A stretch of 64,000 nucleotides of DNA from Nannocystis sp. (GCF_016714285.1 NZ_JADJNN010000042.1:62001-126000); one strand, 5' to 3'; positions 16,244 through 25,696 are shown, counted from the stretch's first letter. The notes: generated by a model from the letters alone, not told the origin. A program made the numbers and translations.

Positions 16244-17452
16244 TCAGGGCGCGCCAGCGGGGCCAGCGGGCAAGGCTGCGGGCAGCGTCGCGGGGTCGGT
16301 GAACAGCGTCCAGCGATCGCCGGGCACCTCGGCGAAGGCGGCGGTGTAGCGGGCGGCCTCGCGGGGCTCGGCGGTGACGTCGCGGATGTAGATCGCGGCG
16401 ACCTGGTCCGGGAACTCGCGGTAGATGATGCCGTAGACCTCCGGGTCCTGCTCGCCGGAGTCGCCGACGAGGACGAAGCGGCGGCCGGGGAAGCGCGTGA
16501 GCAGGGCGGCGAGGATCGGCTTCTTGTAGGCGACCGGGTCCTGAAACAGCGAGAAGAAGCTGCTGTCCTTCCAGCGAAACTGCTTGAGGTGCAGGCTGCC
16601 GGGCGGGAAGTTGGCGGCCTTGAAGAAGCCGTCGATCGGGTCGAAGAGCTGCCAGGGGCTGGCGGAGACGTAGTGGAAGGCCGCGCCCGCGGCGGCCCAG
16701 CGGCGGTAGGCGTCGGCCATGCCGGCGACCGGCTGGAACTCGTGCATGAAGGTGTTGCGGAGCAGCTTCTGCTTGTCGCGCACCTCGCTGATCTTCACGG
16801 TGTCGTCGATGTCCGAGATGACCGAGACGCCGCTGTTCTCGAGCAGGAAGGCGACGCCGCCGAAGCGGCGGGGGTCGTTCGGGCGGGTGATGACCTCGAT
16901 CGGGACGATGCCGGTGGCGTCGGGGCGCACGGCGGCGGCGGCGACGATCACGTCGGTGTCGGTGTGGCCATTCCACGAGGTGCTGGCGAGCTCGTGCTCC
17001 TCGCCGCCGATGCGCACGAGCAGCGACTTCATCGACTCGTTGTCGACCAGGAAGGCGCGGGCGCGGGCGCGGAAGATGTCGCTCTCGGGGGCCTCGTCGG
17101 GCAGCTCGAGGGCCAGGCGCAGCGCGTCGACAGCGGTGGCGCGCAGGCCGGTGTCGGACTCGGGCTCGTAGACCCAGCCGTGCACGCGGATCTCCCAGGT
17201 GTTGCCCTCGCGGTGGCCGATCGCGGGGAAGATGCGGGCCTCCTCGTCGGACTTGAGGTTGGAGCTGCGGCCGCTGGGCGTCGGCTTGGTGGGGTCGCCA
17301 GGCGTGGGGTCGCTGGGCATGGGGCTGGCCTTGGCGGCGTCGGGTGTGGGGCTCGGCCGCGGCTCGGCGCGCCCGCCAGGGTTGCAGGCGAGCAGGCCGA
17401 GCGAGAGGAGGAGGCAGCGGCGACGCACCGGGGCATGATATGCCAGGCGCAT
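16244..17452 (-). CDS. App1-like (DUF2183) phosphatase lipoprotein
   Basis: The 402-residue lipoprotein (lipobox GLLAC) has a ~45-residue Pro-rich linker and a DUF2183/App1 catalytic region. The haloacid-dehalogenase-type nucleophile motif is SDIDDTVK (about residue 213), and VLVGDSGEQDPE is the distal acidic motif. The yeast founder App1 is a phosphatidate phosphatase; substrate here is unknown. Start ATG 17450-17452 overlaps the ATG of the divergent Thg1-like gene; GTG at 17428 gives a shorter signal (VRRRCLLLSLGLLAC) and is equally plausible. With either start the shared promoter space between the divergent genes is essentially nil, so each promoter must lie inside the other gene. Confidence 0.8.
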   Translation of the reverse strand: MRLAYHAPVRRRCLLLSLGLLACNPGGRAEPRPSPTPDAAKASPMPSDPTPGDPTKPTPSGRSSNLKSDEEARIFPAIGHREGNTWEIRVHGWVYEPESDTGLRATAVDALRLALELPDEAPESDIFRARARAFLVDNESMKSLLVRIGGEEHELASTSWNGHTDTDVIVAAAAVRPDATGIVPIEVITRPNDPRRFGGVAFLLENSGVSVISDIDDTVKISEVRDKQKLLRNTFMHEFQPVAGMADAYRRWAAAGAAFHYVSASPWQLFDPIDGFFKAANFPPGSLHLKQFRWKDSSFFSLFQDPVAYKKPILAALLTRFPGRRFVLVGDSGEQDPEVYGIIYREFPDQVAAIYIRDVTAEPREAARYTAAFAEVPGDRWTLFTDPATLPAALPAGPAGAP

Positions 17453-18224
17453 GGACTTTGACGAGCTCGAGGCCGCGATGCGACCGTACGAGGCGGGTCG
17501 CTGCGGCGAGGCTGCTGTGGTGTCGGCGGGGGTCTTCGTGGTGGTTCGCCTCGACGGTCGCGGCTTCACCGGGCTGATGCGGGCGCGCCACGAGTTCGAC
17601 CGACCCTTCGATGTGCGGGTCCGCGACATCATGATCGCGACCGCGGACCACCTGATGAACTGCGGGGTGGAGGTGGCCTACGGCTACACGCAGAGCGACG
17701 AGATCTCGTTGCTGCTGCGGCCCGGCGTGGTGAGCAGTCCGTGTCGCTTGCTGGCGCGGCTGGCCGGGGAGGCGAGCGCCAAGTTCACGCTGCTGCTCGG
17801 GGCGCTGGCCAGCTTCGACGCGCGGGTGTCGGAGCTGCCGGACAGCGAGCGCGTGGTCGACTACTTCCGCTGGCGGCAGGCCGACGCGGGGCGCCACGCG
17901 CTCGCGGAGCACTGCCTGTGGACGCTGCGGCAGCGGGGCGTCGGCGCGGCGGAGGCGGCGAGTCGGGTGCAGGCGGCGGGGCCCGCCGAACAGCGAGCGC
18001 TGCTGCGCGCGCTGGAGGTCGAGGTCGACGCGCTGCCCGGGTGGCAGACGCGCGGGGTGGGGCTGTGCTGGGAGCGGACGAGCGTGCCGCTGGCGGCGCT
18101 GCGGCGGCGGATCCGTGTGCTGCTCGAGCTGCCGGAGGGCGACGAGTACGCCGAGCTGCTGCGGGCGCAGGCGCGGCAGGCCGCCGCGCCCGAGCCCGAC
18201 CCGGGCGCGATCACTGCGGGATGA
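17451..18224 (+). CDS. Thg1-like 3'-5' RNA polymerase (tRNA-His guanylyltransferase family)
   Basis: The 257-residue protein belongs to the Thg1 family, which adds nucleotides in the 3'-5' direction to tRNA 5' ends. Metal-binding carboxylates are in RLDGRGFTGL (Asp35) and GYTQSDEISLLL (Asp83, Glu84), the two hallmark motifs of the palm-like catalytic domain. Bacterial members (Thg1-like proteins) are typically repair enzymes for 5'-truncated tRNAs rather than true G-1 guanylyltransferases, because bacteria encode G-1 in tRNA-His genes; that role is knowledge of the family, not shown here. The gene overlaps the convergent IgGFc-like gene by 14 bases and is divergent from the App1-like gene. 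Confidence 0.9.
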   Translation: MDFDELEAAMRPYEAGRCGEAAVVSAGVFVVVRLDGRGFTGLMRARHEFDRPFDVRVRDIMIATADHLMNCGVEVAYGYTQSDEISLLLRPGVVSSPCRLLARLAGEASAKFTLLLGALASFDARVSELPDSERVVDYFRWRQADAGRHALAEHCLWTLRQRGVGAAEAASRVQAAGPAEQRALLRALEVEVDALPGWQTRGVGLCWERTSVPLAALRRRIRVLLELPEGDEYAELLRAQARQAAAPEPDPGAITAG

Positions 18225-20127
18225 CGTCGAGGTCGAGGCCGCCGGGGTACCAGTAGCTGCCGTAGTTCTGCACGCCGTACACGCCGACGCCGACGCTGCC
18301 GTCGCCGACGATGCTGTGGTTGCCGTTGCCGTTGTTGCTGAGCTTGACGTGGGTGTAGGAGTAGCCGGTGTTGCCGATGACCTTCCAGCCGCCCGCGTTG
18401 ACGCCGTCGACGGTGACGGTGGTGCCGGTCTTGGCCATGAGGTCGACGTAGTTGGCGATCCAGCTGGTCGGGGCGTGGACCAGGTAGCTCTTGCGCCACT
18501 GCAGCGGGTTGACGGCGAGCAGCATCGCCGGGTCGCTGGTGCCGTAGCCGCCGTCCTGGCCGACCATGTACTGGGCGACCATGATCTTCTTGTCGGCGGT
18601 GACGAGGAACTTGGCGGTGGTTGTGGCGATCTGGACGAAGTCGCCGGCCTTGGCGAGGTTCTTGGCGACCGGCTGGTCGGGGTCGAAGACGAGGGTGGTG
18701 TTGGCCTCGCTGGCGATGATGCGGACCATCTGCGCCTTCTCGAGCTGGTCGTTGGGGACCTGCACCGGCGGGACCACCAGGTACTCCTTGGCGAGGGTCT
18801 CGATCGGGAACATCGACTCCTCGAGGTGGTCGCAGGCGGTGACGTTGAGCGGGACGTTGGTGCACTCGTGGCCGCCGAACACCTGGACTGGCTTGTCGGC
18901 GGTGATGATCGTGCCGGTGAGGTCGGCGGCGCTGTTGACCACCTCGAGCACGTCGCCGTCGTCGAGCATGATCACGCCGTTGCCGTCGGCCGCCACGCCG
19001 CCGCCGGCGCGCACCTTGTTGCCGGTCGCTGACGGGGTGATCGTGACCTTGGTGCCGTCGCTGTGGGCGACCACGGCGTAGAAGCCGGGGTAGTTGAAGC
19101 TGGCCCAGAAGTCCCACGAGGCGACCAGATAGTTGCCGGTCCAGGTGTTGACGGGCAGCAGCACGGAGGCGTCGTTGGTGGTCGTCGCCTTGATCGGGTT
19201 GTACTGGTAGACGGTGACCGGGTTGTTGCTGCGCAGGCGGTAGGCGCCGTCCTTGACCAGGACGCTGGCGGCGTCGCTCTTGGTCAGCTCGTTGACCCAC
19301 GGGAGGGTGATGAGCTGCACCGAGTTGGCGGCGACCATCTGCTGGACGACCATGTTGGGCCCGCGGGTGACCGTGATCATGGCGGCGACGTTGGAGGTGT
19401 TGGACACCGCGACGGCGTACTCGTGCGGGGGGTTGGTGTTGTAGCCGTCGTGCTGCTGGAGGACGGTCGGGTAGTAGTCGCAGCCGATGTAGCTGAGGCC
19501 GAGGGCGGCGGTCGAGCAGGCGCCCTCGCAGGCGCCCTGGTCGGGGTTGCAGGTGACGCCCTGGATGCCGTCGCAGGTGTCGACGATGTCCTTGGCGTCG
19601 CCGTTGTCGTTGCACACGAGCACGTTGTCGCCCATGCACTCGGCCTCGCCGGGGACACAGAGCTTGCAGCCGACGCCGTCGATGCACACGTCGGGGCAGA
19701 CCGCTTCGTCCTTGAAGCCGCCCATGCCGTCGCAGGTCTTGACGTTGTTGCCCTCGCAGAGGATCGTGCCGTCGGGACAGGGCGGGTCGCCGGTGCTGCC
19801 GCCGGTGCTGCTGCCCGAGGTGCTGCCGGGACCGACGCTGGTGCTGCTGCCGGTGTCGCTCGCGGAGGGATCGACGCTGGTGCTGCCGGTGGCGGTGCCG
19901 GGCTCCGTCGCGCTCACCTGACCGGTGCTGCCGCTGGTGGTCTCGCCGGGGCCGCTGGTGCTGGCGCTGGTGACCGTGGTGGTCGGCGTGTCGCTGGTGC
20001 TCGGGGCCGAGCCGCCGCTCGAGCTGCCCGGCGTACCGGTGCTGCTATCGGTGCCGGCGACGCCATCATCGCCGCAGGCGGCGAGGAGGAGGACGAGCGA
20101 TGCACAGGGGGCGAATCGGCAATTCAT
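18211..20127 (-). CDS. IgGFc-binding-like lipoprotein (paralogue A)
   Basis: This is a 638-residue exported protein. A lipoprotein signal (MNCRFAPC, lipobox LLAAC) leads into a ~120-residue Ser/Thr/Gly linker, a small Cys-rich segment, and a C-terminal ~450 residues resembling the N-terminal domain of IgGFc-binding protein/mucin-like families. Recurrent motifs are YIGCDYYPTVLQQ, VYQYNPIKA, KPVQVFGGHECTN, CDHLEESMFP and the terminal YWYPGGLDL. Start ATG 20127 is preceded by AGGGGG on the coding strand. Closely similar genes lie at 42827-44482 and 44598-46298, and a broken one at 62008. Surface adhesion is a reasonable guess only. Confidence 0.8.
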   Translation of the reverse strand: MNCRFAPCASLVLLLAACGDDGVAGTDSSTGTPGSSSGGSAPSTSDTPTTTVTSASTSGPGETTSGSTGQVSATEPGTATGSTSVDPSASDTGSSTSVGPGSTSGSSTGGSTGDPPCPDGTILCEGNNVKTCDGMGGFKDEAVCPDVCIDGVGCKLCVPGEAECMGDNVLVCNDNGDAKDIVDTCDGIQGVTCNPDQGACEGACSTAALGLSYIGCDYYPTVLQQHDGYNTNPPHEYAVAVSNTSNVAAMITVTRGPNMVVQQMVAANSVQLITLPWVNELTKSDAASVLVKDGAYRLRSNNPVTVYQYNPIKATTTNDASVLLPVNTWTGNYLVASWDFWASFNYPGFYAVVAHSDGTKVTITPSATGNKVRAGGGVAADGNGVIMLDDGDVLEVVNSAADLTGTIITADKPVQVFGGHECTNVPLNVTACDHLEESMFPIETLAKEYLVVPPVQVPNDQLEKAQMVRIIASEANTTLVFDPDQPVAKNLAKAGDFVQIATTTAKFLVTADKKIMVAQYMVGQDGGYGTSDPAMLLAVNPLQWRKSYLVHAPTSWIANYVDLMAKTGTTVTVDGVNAGGWKVIGNTGYSYTHVKLSNNGNGNHSIVGDGSVGVGVYGVQNYGSYWYPGGLDLDVIPQ

Positions 20128-20196
20128 GCCCCCTTCTATCATCGGTGGCGGATCGGCGAGGGGGACCGCGGGTGCGGGCCCCGCGAGCAAGCGGGC

Positions 20197-21012
20197 TCAG
20201 AAGTGGCCGGTCAGGACCAGGCCGCCGAAGCCACGCCCGAGCGTCGGCTGCATCTTGACGCGGGCGATGTTGCCGGAGCGCAGCTTATTGATGCCCAGGC
20301 GATAGATGATGCCGCCGACCACGGTGATGACAACACCCGAGGCGATCGCGGCCCCGGCGACGCGGGTCGCGCGGTCCGAGAATTCGATCTTGTCGGTGTT
20401 CTTGGAGATCTGGCCGTTGATCTGATCGCACTTGCTGCCCTCGGCGATCATGAGCTTGCCGCTGCAGTTGCTGCGGTTGTAGTTCTCGGTCGCGTCGAGG
20501 AGGAGGTTCTCGTACTGCGTGCCGCGGATCGTGAAGCCGATCGAGGTCGCCGCGCCCGCCAGAGTGATGACGCTGCCGACGATCATGACGCCGATGCCCT
20601 TGCGCCGCAGCTCATTGGCCTGCTCCTCGTCCTTCACCACCAGGTTGCCATCGCCGAGCTGGGCGGGGGCGGGGGCGGGCGCTGGTGCGACGGTCTCGGG
20701 CGGTGGGGGAGGCTCGGGTGGCGGCTCGGCGGGAGTCGGCTCGGCGGGCGGTGGGGTCACCTCAGGCGGGGGCGTCTCGCCGGGTGCCACCTCGACCGCC
20801 TGCGGGAGCTCTGTGTCGAGCGCGCGTGGGTCTGCGGGAGGCGCGGGGGCGGTGGGAGGCGCGGGGGCGGCGGGAGGCGCGGGGGCGGCGGGAGGCGCCG
20901 GTGCGGTCTGAGCCTGGGCCTGGGCCGCGCCGAAGAAGAAGACCGTCAGTGCGGCCGCGGCCTGGAGTCCGCGGCGTCCGCGTGTGCGTGCGGTGGTCGT
21001 GTCGGTTGCCAT
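20197..21012 (-). CDS. Pro-rich envelope protein with two membrane segments
   Basis: A 271-residue protein with a signal peptide (hydrophobic AAALTVFFFGAAQAQA), a ~100-residue Pro/Ala/Glu linker including four APAPPAAP-type repeats, then two hydrophobic segments (IGVMIVGSVITLAGAATSIGF and IASGVVITVVGGIIY). These flank a ~60-residue loop with one Cys pair (NCSGK and SKCDQ). The overall plan resembles small myxobacterial envelope proteins with PEGA-like linkers, but no named domain is recognised. It is the last gene of a likely operon with the TonB receptor and lipoprotein upstream on the same strand (spacings 27 and 23 bases). Confidence 0.65.
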   Translation of the reverse strand: MATDTTTARTRGRRGLQAAAALTVFFFGAAQAQAQTAPAPPAAPAPPAAPAPPTAPAPPADPRALDTELPQAVEVAPGETPPPEVTPPPAEPTPAEPPPEPPPPPETVAPAPAPAPAQLGDGNLVVKDEEQANELRRKGIGVMIVGSVITLAGAATSIGFTIRGTQYENLLLDATENYNRSNCSGKLMIAEGSKCDQINGQISKNTDKIEFSDRATRVAGAAIASGVVITVVGGIIYRLGINKLRSGNIARVKMQPTLGRGFGGLVLTGHF

Positions 21013-21039
21013 GGGTTCACTCCGTTTCGAGGCGAGCGC

Positions 21040-21849
21040 TCAGTCGTAGGCGGGCAGTTCGCCCTTCAGGACGCAGAAGCCGAAGGTCTTCGAGCACGTG
21101 GTCGGGAAGTCGGGGTTGATGCCGTTCACGTCGCTCTTGCAGACCTCATCGTCTGGCTTGCCCTCTTCGTCGAGACAAAACACGGCCGGATAGACGCCGA
21201 CGACGTGGTAGTTGGCGGTGCAACTGTCCTGCGTGAACTTGAGGTCGGCGGAGAACTGCGTGCCCTGGGCGTCCGCGGTCACGAGGAACTTGACGTTGTC
21301 CCACTCATAGGTGAGGCGAGCGGCGGCTTGACCGGCCAGGCCCGGGTCGCTCTCGTCGACATCAGGAGTCGCTGGATCGTCTTCGGTGGGTGGGATCTCG
21401 ACGACCTCGGGCAGGTTGAGCTCGACCTTGGTCATCTTGGGGACCGAGCAGAAGCCGTCTGCGTCGGGCAGCCCATCGGCGAAGTCGCCGAGCGAGTCGG
21501 GGTCACCGACCTCCTTGTCGATCAAGCGGGTGTCGAACACGCTCGAGGGCCCGTACACGTTGTCGTAGACGTACGCGTAGAGGTACTGCGCCCGCAGGGC
21601 GAGCGAGGGCTCGTAGAATTTGGGCGTGTCGTTGACGCCCCCGGGCGCGAAGTAGGTCGCCATGCCGAGGATGTCGCCGGTGAGCTGGCCGCAGGGCTGG
21701 TTCTTGTCGCCGCTCTTGAGGTCGAAGCGGGCCGCGAAGGTGCCGTGGGCGCTGGTGCAGGGGACGTCCGGCTGCTGGCAGCCGGCCAGGAACACGGCGG
21801 ACACGGCGACGGTGGCGAGGGAGAGAAGTGTGCGGGTATGGGCAGGCAT
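21040..21849 (-). CDS. Lipoprotein encoded with the TonB receptor
   Basis: A 269-residue lipoprotein (lipobox LAGC, Cys24) of unknown function. The mature part has four or more Cys pairs and an acidic, Pro-rich middle (about residues 150-175). Placed 23 bases after the TonB-dependent receptor and 27 bases before the next gene on the same strand, it is probably an outer-membrane accessory of that receptor. This is inference from gene order. No substrate motif is visible. Confidence 0.7.
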   Translation of the reverse strand: MPAHTRTLLSLATVAVSAVFLAGCQQPDVPCTSAHGTFAARFDLKSGDKNQPCGQLTGDILGMATYFAPGGVNDTPKFYEPSLALRAQYLYAYVYDNVYGPSSVFDTRLIDKEVGDPDSLGDFADGLPDADGFCSVPKMTKVELNLPEVVEIPPTEDDPATPDVDESDPGLAGQAAARLTYEWDNVKFLVTADAQGTQFSADLKFTQDSCTANYHVVGVYPAVFCLDEEGKPDDEVCKSDVNGINPDFPTTCSKTFGFCVLKGELPAYD

Positions 21850-21872
21850 GGGGCTCCTCCTGGGGGATCGAG

Positions 21873-24800
21873 CTAGAAGATCAGGCGAACGCCGAAGCTG
21901 AACATACGCGGCTGCTGGAAGGCGATGGGCTTGCCGTAGTTCGGGTTCTTGGTGATCAACGCCCCGTCGGCGTTCTTGAGGCTGGAGAGGTCGCTGACGC
22001 TGGCGCCCGCGACTGGCACCACGTCATCGAAGGTGTAGGTCTGGTCGATCGCGGTGACCTGCTGGAAGTTGGCCACGTTGAACACGGTCATCGTGAACGA
22101 CAGGGCCAGGTCCTTGCTGATCTGCTTGCGGTAGCCGAAGTTGGTGTCGATGCGAAACTGCCACGGGAGGCGCGGGCCGGTGCCACGGGGCAGCAGGTAG
22201 GCCTCGTCGGCGCCGTAGAGCACGTGTGAGCCGAGCGCGTTGGTCGGGCCGCCGGAGTTGGCGCGCATCGAGCCGCCGATGGTGAGCGAGTGGCCGTTGG
22301 ACAGCGGGATCTCGCCGGCCGTGAACAGCTTGACGCTGTGGCGGGTGTCGCCGGGCAGGTAACCGTATTGGTTGACGAGCAGCGACTGGAGGTCGAAGGT
22401 CGAGTTGAGGTTCGGATCGAGCTGGCCGGTCTCCGGGCGGAACAGGCCGGCGATGTTGCCGCGATTGAACGCCACGGTGTAGCTGGCGTTGACGAGGAAG
22501 TTTCGCGTGAAGCGCTTATCGACGTACATCATCACCGCGTCGTAGACGCGCTGGGCCTTCGGGAAGTCGCGGGCGATGCCGTAGCCCGGGTTGCCGATGA
22601 AGTAGGTCGTCGCCTCGTCGCGGCTCATGTCCTCGATCGTCCGGGTCATCCAGCGATGCGAGTAGGTCATGCCGAGGCGGGCGTCGCGGATGATCTCGAG
22701 CTCGCCGCCGGCGACGACCTCATCGGTGGAGGGCGCCTTGAGCTTGGGGTCGACGGCGACCTTGCCAGCGCCGGTGAGCGCCCACAGCTGATCGGGGCTG
22801 CTGGAGTCGCCGCGGATCAGGCGGCCCTCGTCGGCGCGACAGGCCGCGGTGGCGTCCTTGTCGAGCGGGTCGCAGGCGGTCGTGCCGGGGGGCACGCTGC
22901 CGGGGGCGTTGCCGTTGATGTAGTGCGACGACTGGGTCGAGGGTTCGCCCGAGCCGGCGCGGTCGGCCAGGTTGAGCGGCACGCTCTGGTAGTAGCGGGC
23001 GTAGTTGACGAACAGCTTGGCGTGGCCGCTCTGGGTCGGATCGAAGATCAGGCCGATGCGCGGCGAGATCTGGTTGGGCAGCGACATGGCCAGCTTCTTG
23101 TCGCCGCCGAACATGTGCTGCGCGTCGTAGCGGACGCCGGCGTTGAGCGTCACCTTGTCCATGATCGACCAGGAGTCCTGGACGAAGCCGCCGATCGTGG
23201 TCGAGTAGACGTGCCACTCGAGGTTGTTGAGGGTCGTCGCCTGGTCGGGGCCGGTCAGGAAGCTGTACTGACGCAGGTCGTTGAAGCTGGTCCCGGCCGT
23301 GTTCTCGCGGTACAGCGTGCCGCCGGAGTAGCCGCGGTTGCTGTTGTAGCTCATGTACTCGAAGTCGACGCCGAACTTGAGCACGTGGGTGCCGGCGCCG
23401 TGGAGCACGCGGGTGGCGACCGAGCGGGTCTGCAGGCGGTCGAGCATGCGCTCGTACATGAAGCCCGGACCGCCGGTGGTCCAGGTCTGGACCGGGCAGG
23501 TCGGCGTGCCGCGCGAGGACGCGTCGAGCGGGTTCGGGATATAGTCGCAACCGCTCGCGCCCATCGGCACGTTGGGGATGGCGAGGACCGCGTCGCTGAG
23601 GTTGTGGAAGGTCGGGTTATTTTGCCGGTAGATGACGCCCGGCGTGCTGGCGAGCCCGGTGCCGCCGATCCGGCTGCCGTCGACCGGCAGCGAATTGCTG
23701 ATCTGGTGGTGCCAGCCGAGGATCGTGTCGAAGTTCCACTTGTTGTCGTCGGCGGTGGCGGTCCACTTGAGCTGGACGTCCGCGGAGGAGTCCCGCGACT
23801 TGGAGGCCAGGGCGTTGTAGGTACCCGAGGCGTTGCCGACCTCGGGCAGCGCCGTGGCGGCGTTCATGCTGTAGGTGCCATTGCCGCCCGACAGCGTCGG
23901 CGCGTAGATGCCGAGGAGCTCGAGGGTATGGTTCTTGCGGGGCGAGTAGGTCAGCTTGGCCAGCGCCTGGATCTGGTTCGACTGGGCCTTGCGGCGCTCC
24001 TGGGTGCCGGCGATCCGCTCGACGACGGTGAAGCCGGTGTTCGGGTCGGTCACCGGGATCGCGTAGCCGGCGTCGTCGTAGAGGTATGCGCCGGCCTCAT
24101 CGCGCTGGAAGGAGCGGCGGTTCCAGTGGGTGTCGACGTTGTAGACGGTGCGGGCGAAGCTGACGCCGCCGTAGAACCACAGCTTGTCCTTGACGAGTCG
24201 ACCGCCGACGTCGAAGCCGGCGTCGCCGATCCAGCCGAGGTTGCGGTCGGTGACGACGCTGGTGCCCTCGCGGACAGGCACGGTGTTGCGGCCCTGGAGC
24301 TGCCCCGGTGTGTAGTTGCCCCACACGCTGCCATGGAACTCGTTCGAGCCCGACTTGGTGATGGCGTTGACGATGCCGCCGGTGGCGCGGCCGAACTCGG
24401 GGAGATAGCCGCCGGCCTCGACGCGGACCTCCTCGACGAACTCGACGCTGAGGCCGGTGCCGTTGAGGCCGAAGGCGGGGTCGTTCACCGACAGGCCGTC
24501 GACGTAGTACTTGTTCTCCGGCGAGGTGGTGCCGGCGACCGAGGTGCCGTAGGTGTCGTTGTTGGCGCCGGGGGTCGCCTCGGCGACGGCCTCGAAGCTG
24601 CGGTTGGCGCCGCCCTTGCCGGTCGGCAGGGCGATCGGCACGCGGCGGGCCATCTCCTTGTCGACGCTGAGGCCGAGCGCGGCGGAGCCGACGTCGACCG
24701 TGGGCGACGGGACCTCGACGTTGATGACTTCCTTGCCGCCATCGCCGGGGATGAGCGAGACGTCGACGCGGAAGGTCGAGGCTGCCCGGAAGGTCAGGCC

Positions 24801-25094
24801 GGAGCGCCGCTGTCCGGCGCCGTAGCGAGGATGCAATACGGTGACCTGGTAGTTCTGGCCCGGCGGAAGGTTGGGAATACGGTAGAGGCCGCTGATGTTG
24901 GTGGTCTGCGTGCGCTCGCCCTGCAGCTTTTCACCCTGGACGACCACCACGGCGCCCTCGATGGCCTCCCCGGTGCTGGCGTCACGGACCACGCCGATCA
25001 GGATGGCGTCGTTCTGGCCGGCCTCTGCTGTCGAGGAGATGGCGAGCTGTGCCGTGGCGGCACCCAAGATCGTGATCCAAGCACTCCTGCGCAT
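21873..25094 (-). CDS. Oar-like TonB-dependent receptor with carboxypeptidase-type N-terminal domain
   Basis: This 1073-residue outer-membrane beta-barrel protein has a signal peptide ending near STAEA. Residues ~25-110 form a carboxypeptidase-regulatory-like beta-sandwich (IGVVRDASTGEAIEGAVVVV), followed by the plug domain (YYVDGLSVNDP, VEEVRVEAGGYLPEFGRATG, AITKSGSNEFHG) and a long barrel ending in an aromatic-terminated strand (MFSFGVRLIF). This is the plan of Oar proteins of Myxococcus, recently linked to protein export and uptake at the outer membrane. Start ATG 25094 follows a GGAG ribosome-binding site. Two small envelope genes follow in the same direction. Confidence 0.9.
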   Translation of the reverse strand: MRRSAWITILGAATAQLAISSTAEAGQNDAILIGVVRDASTGEAIEGAVVVVQGEKLQGERTQTTNISGLYRIPNLPPGQNYQVTVLHPRYGAGQRRSGLTFRAASTFRVDVSLIPGDGGKEVINVEVPSPTVDVGSAALGLSVDKEMARRVPIALPTGKGGANRSFEAVAEATPGANNDTYGTSVAGTTSPENKYYVDGLSVNDPAFGLNGTGLSVEFVEEVRVEAGGYLPEFGRATGGIVNAITKSGSNEFHGSVWGNYTPGQLQGRNTVPVREGTSVVTDRNLGWIGDAGFDVGGRLVKDKLWFYGGVSFARTVYNVDTHWNRRSFQRDEAGAYLYDDAGYAIPVTDPNTGFTVVERIAGTQERRKAQSNQIQALAKLTYSPRKNHTLELLGIYAPTLSGGNGTYSMNAATALPEVGNASGTYNALASKSRDSSADVQLKWTATADDNKWNFDTILGWHHQISNSLPVDGSRIGGTGLASTPGVIYRQNNPTFHNLSDAVLAIPNVPMGASGCDYIPNPLDASSRGTPTCPVQTWTTGGPGFMYERMLDRLQTRSVATRVLHGAGTHVLKFGVDFEYMSYNSNRGYSGGTLYRENTAGTSFNDLRQYSFLTGPDQATTLNNLEWHVYSTTIGGFVQDSWSIMDKVTLNAGVRYDAQHMFGGDKKLAMSLPNQISPRIGLIFDPTQSGHAKLFVNYARYYQSVPLNLADRAGSGEPSTQSSHYINGNAPGSVPPGTTACDPLDKDATAACRADEGRLIRGDSSSPDQLWALTGAGKVAVDPKLKAPSTDEVVAGGELEIIRDARLGMTYSHRWMTRTIEDMSRDEATTYFIGNPGYGIARDFPKAQRVYDAVMMYVDKRFTRNFLVNASYTVAFNRGNIAGLFRPETGQLDPNLNSTFDLQSLLVNQYGYLPGDTRHSVKLFTAGEIPLSNGHSLTIGGSMRANSGGPTNALGSHVLYGADEAYLLPRGTGPRLPWQFRIDTNFGYRKQISKDLALSFTMTVFNVANFQQVTAIDQTYTFDDVVPVAGASVSDLSSLKNADGALITKNPNYGKPIAFQQPRMFSFGVRLIF

Positions 25095-25178
25095 TCGCGT
25101 CTCCTTCGCCGTGGAATTCACGTGAGATCTCTGCACGGCCTTCGGGCCGCAAAACTATTCAGTCCGCGAAGACCGTGA

Positions 25179-25243
25179 AATGGACAGAAGCTGTCGAAAC
25201 GCGCATGCAGGCCATCGCCCGCGGCCGTGTGCTTCTGTCCATT
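25179..25243. promoter_or_regulatory. 13-bp perfect inverted repeat in the TonB-receptor leader
   Basis: AATGGACAGAAGC at 25179-25191 is the exact reverse complement of GCTTCTGTCCATT at 25231-25243. It lies 85-149 bases before the receptor start, so it could form a long stem in the 5' leader or be a pair of operator half-sites. Which one applies cannot be decided from sequence. Confidence 0.6.
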
Positions 25244-25380
25244 CGACATAACCCCTTCCTTGGCCACAGGTCAATACGAAGTGAAACCTCCCGGCGAAAA
25301 GTTGTGTCGCACGGGAGCCACGGGGCCTGTCATTCATGCGATGAAAAAACAGTAAGATAGATTGCACAAATAGCACCATA

Positions 25381-25421
25381 AGAAAAAGATCCCGTGAGCC
25401 TGCTGGTGAGCTGACGGGATC
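25381..25421 (-). terminator. Intrinsic terminator, minus strand
   Basis: On the minus strand GATCCCGT (25421-25414) pairs with ACGGGATC (25395-25388) across an 18-base loop, and the stem is followed directly by TTTTTCTT. This is a good rho-independent terminator for a transcript arriving from the right, most likely that of the ferritin-like gene ending at 25697. Confidence 0.7.
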
Positions 25422-25696
25422 CTGAACGCTGAACGGCGCTCGTGGCGCGGATTATTTAGGCGGATGCTACACAGATGTATAGGCACCGCCGGAGATTAGT
25501 TTTCCGGCAAAGCGCGCGCTCTGAATAATTTTTTCGAGACCCGAAACTGCTGTATCGGGCCTGCACGACGACCCGCTGAGGTCCATGGGCCTCATCAAGC
25601 GGGTCGCGGAGAGGATGTGCCCGCTGGGGAAGGATCCCCGAGGAGCGCCGGTCAGCGCACAACGAGGCCTCCAGGGGTAGGGCGGAGGCTCGGCTC

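Larger units (their letters stand above)
25095..25696. promoter_or_regulatory. AT-richer intergenic region upstream of the TonB receptor
   Basis: About 600 bases contain no convincing gene and are markedly less GC-rich than the rest (for example GATGAAAAAACAGTAAGATA near 25339). It holds a 13-bp inverted repeat and an intrinsic terminator, listed separately. The half nearer 25095 must contain the TonB-receptor promoter; the half nearer 25696 is the 3' flank of the ferritin-like gene. Confidence 0.6.
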
